Shown one piece after another: positions 62,157 through 64,000 of a stretch of DNA of 64,000 bases. A model generated the notes under the pieces. The model was not told the DNA's origin, did not search any database, and was given only the letters and a program-made list of their open reading frames with translations. This stretch comes from Vagococcus jeotgali. GTDB lineage: Bacteria > Bacillota > Bacilli > Lactobacillales > Vagococcaceae. Every line of letters begins with the position of its first letter. Positions within the stretch are counted from its first letter, which is position 1. The stretch spans positions 124,001-188,000 of the forward strand of contig NZ_CP142146.1 in assembly GCF_035918315.1 (NCBI RefSeq), given 5' to 3'. Made by a program: the position numbers and the translations under genes.

Positions 62157-63830
62157 GTGGAAGTAAAAGCAATCAACGGTGGGCAGTTTCAATCAATGGT
62201 ACAAGTTGGTGCCAATCGTTTAAATCAAAATGCTGAGTACGTCAATTCTTTAAATGTTTTCCCAGTACCTGATGGGGATACGGGAACAAATATGGATTTA
62301 TCAATGACAAGTGGTGCTAAAGCAGTCAGAGAAGCGACAACAGAACATGTAGGAGAGTTAACTAAAATCTTGTCAAAAGGATTGTTAATGGGAGCTAGAG
62401 GGAACTCTGGTGTCATCTTATCTCAAATTTTTAGAGGTTTTTCTAAAAAAGTAGAATCAAAAGATGTCTTAACAGCTCAGGATTTGGCTGATGCCTTTAA
62501 AAATGGTATGGAAACAGCTTATAAAGCAGTCATGAAACCTGTTGAAGGTACTATTTTAACTGTATCACGTGGTGCAGCAATTGGTGCTGAGAAAAAAGCT
62601 AAAGAATCAGATGATTGTTTAGAAGTATTAGAAGCAGCCTTAGTTGGTGCTAAAAAAGCATTAGAAAAAACACCAGATATGTTACCTGTTTTAAAAGAAG
62701 TTGGTGTTGTAGATAGTGGTGGCCAAGGACTTGTTTACATCTATGAAGGGTTTTTAGAATCTTTATCTGGAAAAGTTGTAGAAAGTGACGTGTATCAACC
62801 ATCTCCTGCTCAAATGGAAGATATGGTTAATGCAGAGCATCACAGAGGTGTTCAGGGGCATATGGCAACTGAAGACATAACGTTTGGTTATTGTACTGAA
62901 ATTATGGTACGTATTGGAGACGGTCCGACAGTTGATAGTGAGTTTGATTATGATGAGTTTAGAAACTACCTAAATGAAATTGGTGATTCACTACTTGTTG
63001 TAGCTGATGATGAGATTATAAAAGTTCACGTTCATACAGAACAACCTGGTGAAGTGATGAATTACGGTCAAAAATTTGGTTCGTTAATCAAAATCAAAGT
63101 AGATAACATGCGTGTTCAACATGAAACATTACTTGATGAGCAAACAACAGCTCCAGTTGCTAAAAAAGAACGTACGCCTTACGGAATTATTTCAGTAGCA
63201 GCAGGTAATGGCTTACAGGAATTATTCAAGAGTATGGGTGTTAACTACATGATTAGTGGTGGGCAAACAATGAACCCAAGTACAGAAGATATCTTAACAG
63301 CGATTGATGCAGTCAATGCTGAGAAGGTTATCATCTTACCTAACAATAAAAATATCTTTATGGCAGCAGATCAAGCAGCAGAAGTAAGTGAGGTTCCTGC
63401 AATCGTGATTCCATCTAAAACTGTATCTCAAGGAATGACAGCTCTACTTGGATTTAACGATCAAGCAACGCTAGAAGAGAACCAAACAAACATGTTAGAG
63501 ATGTTAAATGGTGTCACAAGTGGTCAAGTTACAACTGCTGTTCGTGATACAAGCATTAATGGTGTGGAAATTAAAACAGATGACAACTTAGGTATGGTTG
63601 AAGGTAAGATTGTTGTCTCAACACCAAGTCGTTTTGATGCTAGTGAGGCAACTCTTAAACAAATGATCACAGAAGATACAGAAATTGTGACGATTTTAAT
63701 TGGAGAAGAAGGAACGCAAGAAGAAGCTTCTTTACTTGAAGCAGCCATTCTTGAAATCGATGGCGATTTAGAAGTTGAGATCCATCAAGGTGATCAACCA
63801 GTTTATCCTTATCTTTTTGCAGCAGAATAA
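62157..63830 (+). CDS. fakA: DAK2 domain fatty acid kinase FakA (YloV)
   Basis: About 557 residues. N-terminal DAK2/DhaL domain (residues about 10-200: NVFPVPDGDTGTNM, with Asp ligands of Mg-ATP; GARGNSGVILSQIFRG), a middle domain (FGYCTEIMVRI ... HVHTEQPGEV) and a C-terminal DegV-like/DUF1949-type region (GGQTMNPSTEDIL, ILPNNKNI). It phosphorylates fatty acids bound to FakB for phospholipid synthesis. GTG 62157 with GAGGAGG 9 bases upstream is the better start than ATG 62139. Confidence 0.92.
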   Translation: MEVKAINGGQFQSMVQVGANRLNQNAEYVNSLNVFPVPDGDTGTNMDLSMTSGAKAVREATTEHVGELTKILSKGLLMGARGNSGVILSQIFRGFSKKVESKDVLTAQDLADAFKNGMETAYKAVMKPVEGTILTVSRGAAIGAEKKAKESDDCLEVLEAALVGAKKALEKTPDMLPVLKEVGVVDSGGQGLVYIYEGFLESLSGKVVESDVYQPSPAQMEDMVNAEHHRGVQGHMATEDITFGYCTEIMVRIGDGPTVDSEFDYDEFRNYLNEIGDSLLVVADDEIIKVHVHTEQPGEVMNYGQKFGSLIKIKVDNMRVQHETLLDEQTTAPVAKKERTPYGIISVAAGNGLQELFKSMGVNYMISGGQTMNPSTEDILTAIDAVNAEKVIILPNNKNIFMAADQAAEVSEVPAIVIPSKTVSQGMTALLGFNDQATLEENQTNMLEMLNGVTSGQVTTAVRDTSINGVEIKTDDNLGMVEGKIVVSTPSRFDASEATLKQMITEDTEIVTILIGEEGTQEEASLLEAAILEIDGDLEVEIHQGDQPVYPYLFAAE

Positions 63831-63846
63831 AACATTAAAATTGAGA

Positions 63847-63885
63847 GGCTGACCGTTTTTGGTTTTGCCTCTTTTTTTCTAAAGA
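63847..63885 (+). terminator. Terminator after fakA
   Basis: GAGGCTGACC / GGTTTTGCCTC imperfect stem around GTTTTT, followed by T7. Confidence 0.7.
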
Positions 63886-63910
63886 TTAATGAGAAGAAAG
63901 AGGTGATATG

Positions 63911-64000
63911 ATGAGTTTAACAGATTCTATCAGCATACTAAGCGGTGTTGGGGAAAAGCGCATGGAAGTATTAAAAACACTTGGTATAGAAACGATAAAC
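63911..64000 (+). CDS. recG: ATP-dependent DNA helicase RecG, N-terminus (cut by window edge)
   Basis: First 30 residues: MSLTDSISILSGVGEKRMEV ... LKTLGIETIN, the helix-hairpin-helix-like start of the RecG wedge region. RecG rescues stalled forks and branch-migrates junctions. AGAGGTG is just upstream; ATG 63911 is better spaced than ATG 63908. recG downstream of fakA is the conserved order in Firmicutes, which supports the call despite the short visible part. Confidence 0.85.
   Translation, partial: MSLTDSISILSGVGEKRMEVLKTLGIETIN

Overview
The window is AT-rich DNA from a low-GC Gram-positive bacterium of the order Lactobacillales, most likely family Enterococcaceae. Gene order (an arginine deiminase cluster ending in a T-box-controlled argS, ddl-murF-cshA-acpS, gmk-rpoZ-priA-def-fmt-rsmB-stp-PASTA kinase-rsgA-rpe-thiN, rpmB-yloU-fakA-recG) and strong AGGAGG ribosome binding sites fit an Enterococcus/Vagococcus relative. 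I favour Vagococcus, but the genus is inference. No rRNA, tRNA, CRISPR array or prophage is visible.

Left part (1-11 kb): an accessory zone of small membrane proteins, lipoproteins and metabolic enzymes with heavy gene decay. A double-HTH AraC regulator, an MgtC-like protein, a small membrane protein, a PepSY lipoprotein and a benzoylformate-decarboxylase-like enzyme are all broken by in-frame stops, frameshifts or deletions. Intact genes here include adenosine deaminase, a sugar O-acetyltransferase, a DUF4396 membrane protein with a Met-rich linker and a DUF4430 lipoprotein. A small-RNA-like unit (promoter, three hairpins, C/U-rich single-stranded stretch) lies at 9.45-9.59 kb.

Arginine/proline part (11-27.3 kb): argR, a phosphohexomutase, a T-box-controlled short prolyl-tRNA synthetase, a free-standing YbaK-type prolyl-tRNA editing protein with a MarR regulator, an IS3-family and an IS256-family element, a second argR, then arcA-arcB-arcC, a Crp/Fnr regulator, a YfcC-type transporter and T-box-argS. 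A perfect cre site and an ARG-box-like palindrome precede arcA. This fits arginine fermentation (ATP from arginine via citrulline and carbamoyl phosphate) under carbon catabolite, arginine and Crp/Fnr-type control.

Core part (27.3-64 kb): two IS30-type relics, then an RluA-type pseudouridine synthase, a class A PBP, YlbF-like protein, yhaO-yhaN-yhaM, sortase A, ddl, murF, cshA, acpS, a patatin-like lipase, and the long gmk-to-thiN housekeeping run. Between thiN and rpmB sits a two-component system whose kinase is wrecked by stop codons and cut by a second, internally deleted copy of the IS3 element. The window ends inside recG.

Main points for a second look: the pairing of an editing-domain-free ProS with a trans-editing protein; the small-RNA unit; an SD apparently bridged by a hairpin ahead of the arcD-like gene; premature stops that could all be former glutamine codons; and an exact 500-bp IS deletion between 9-bp repeats.
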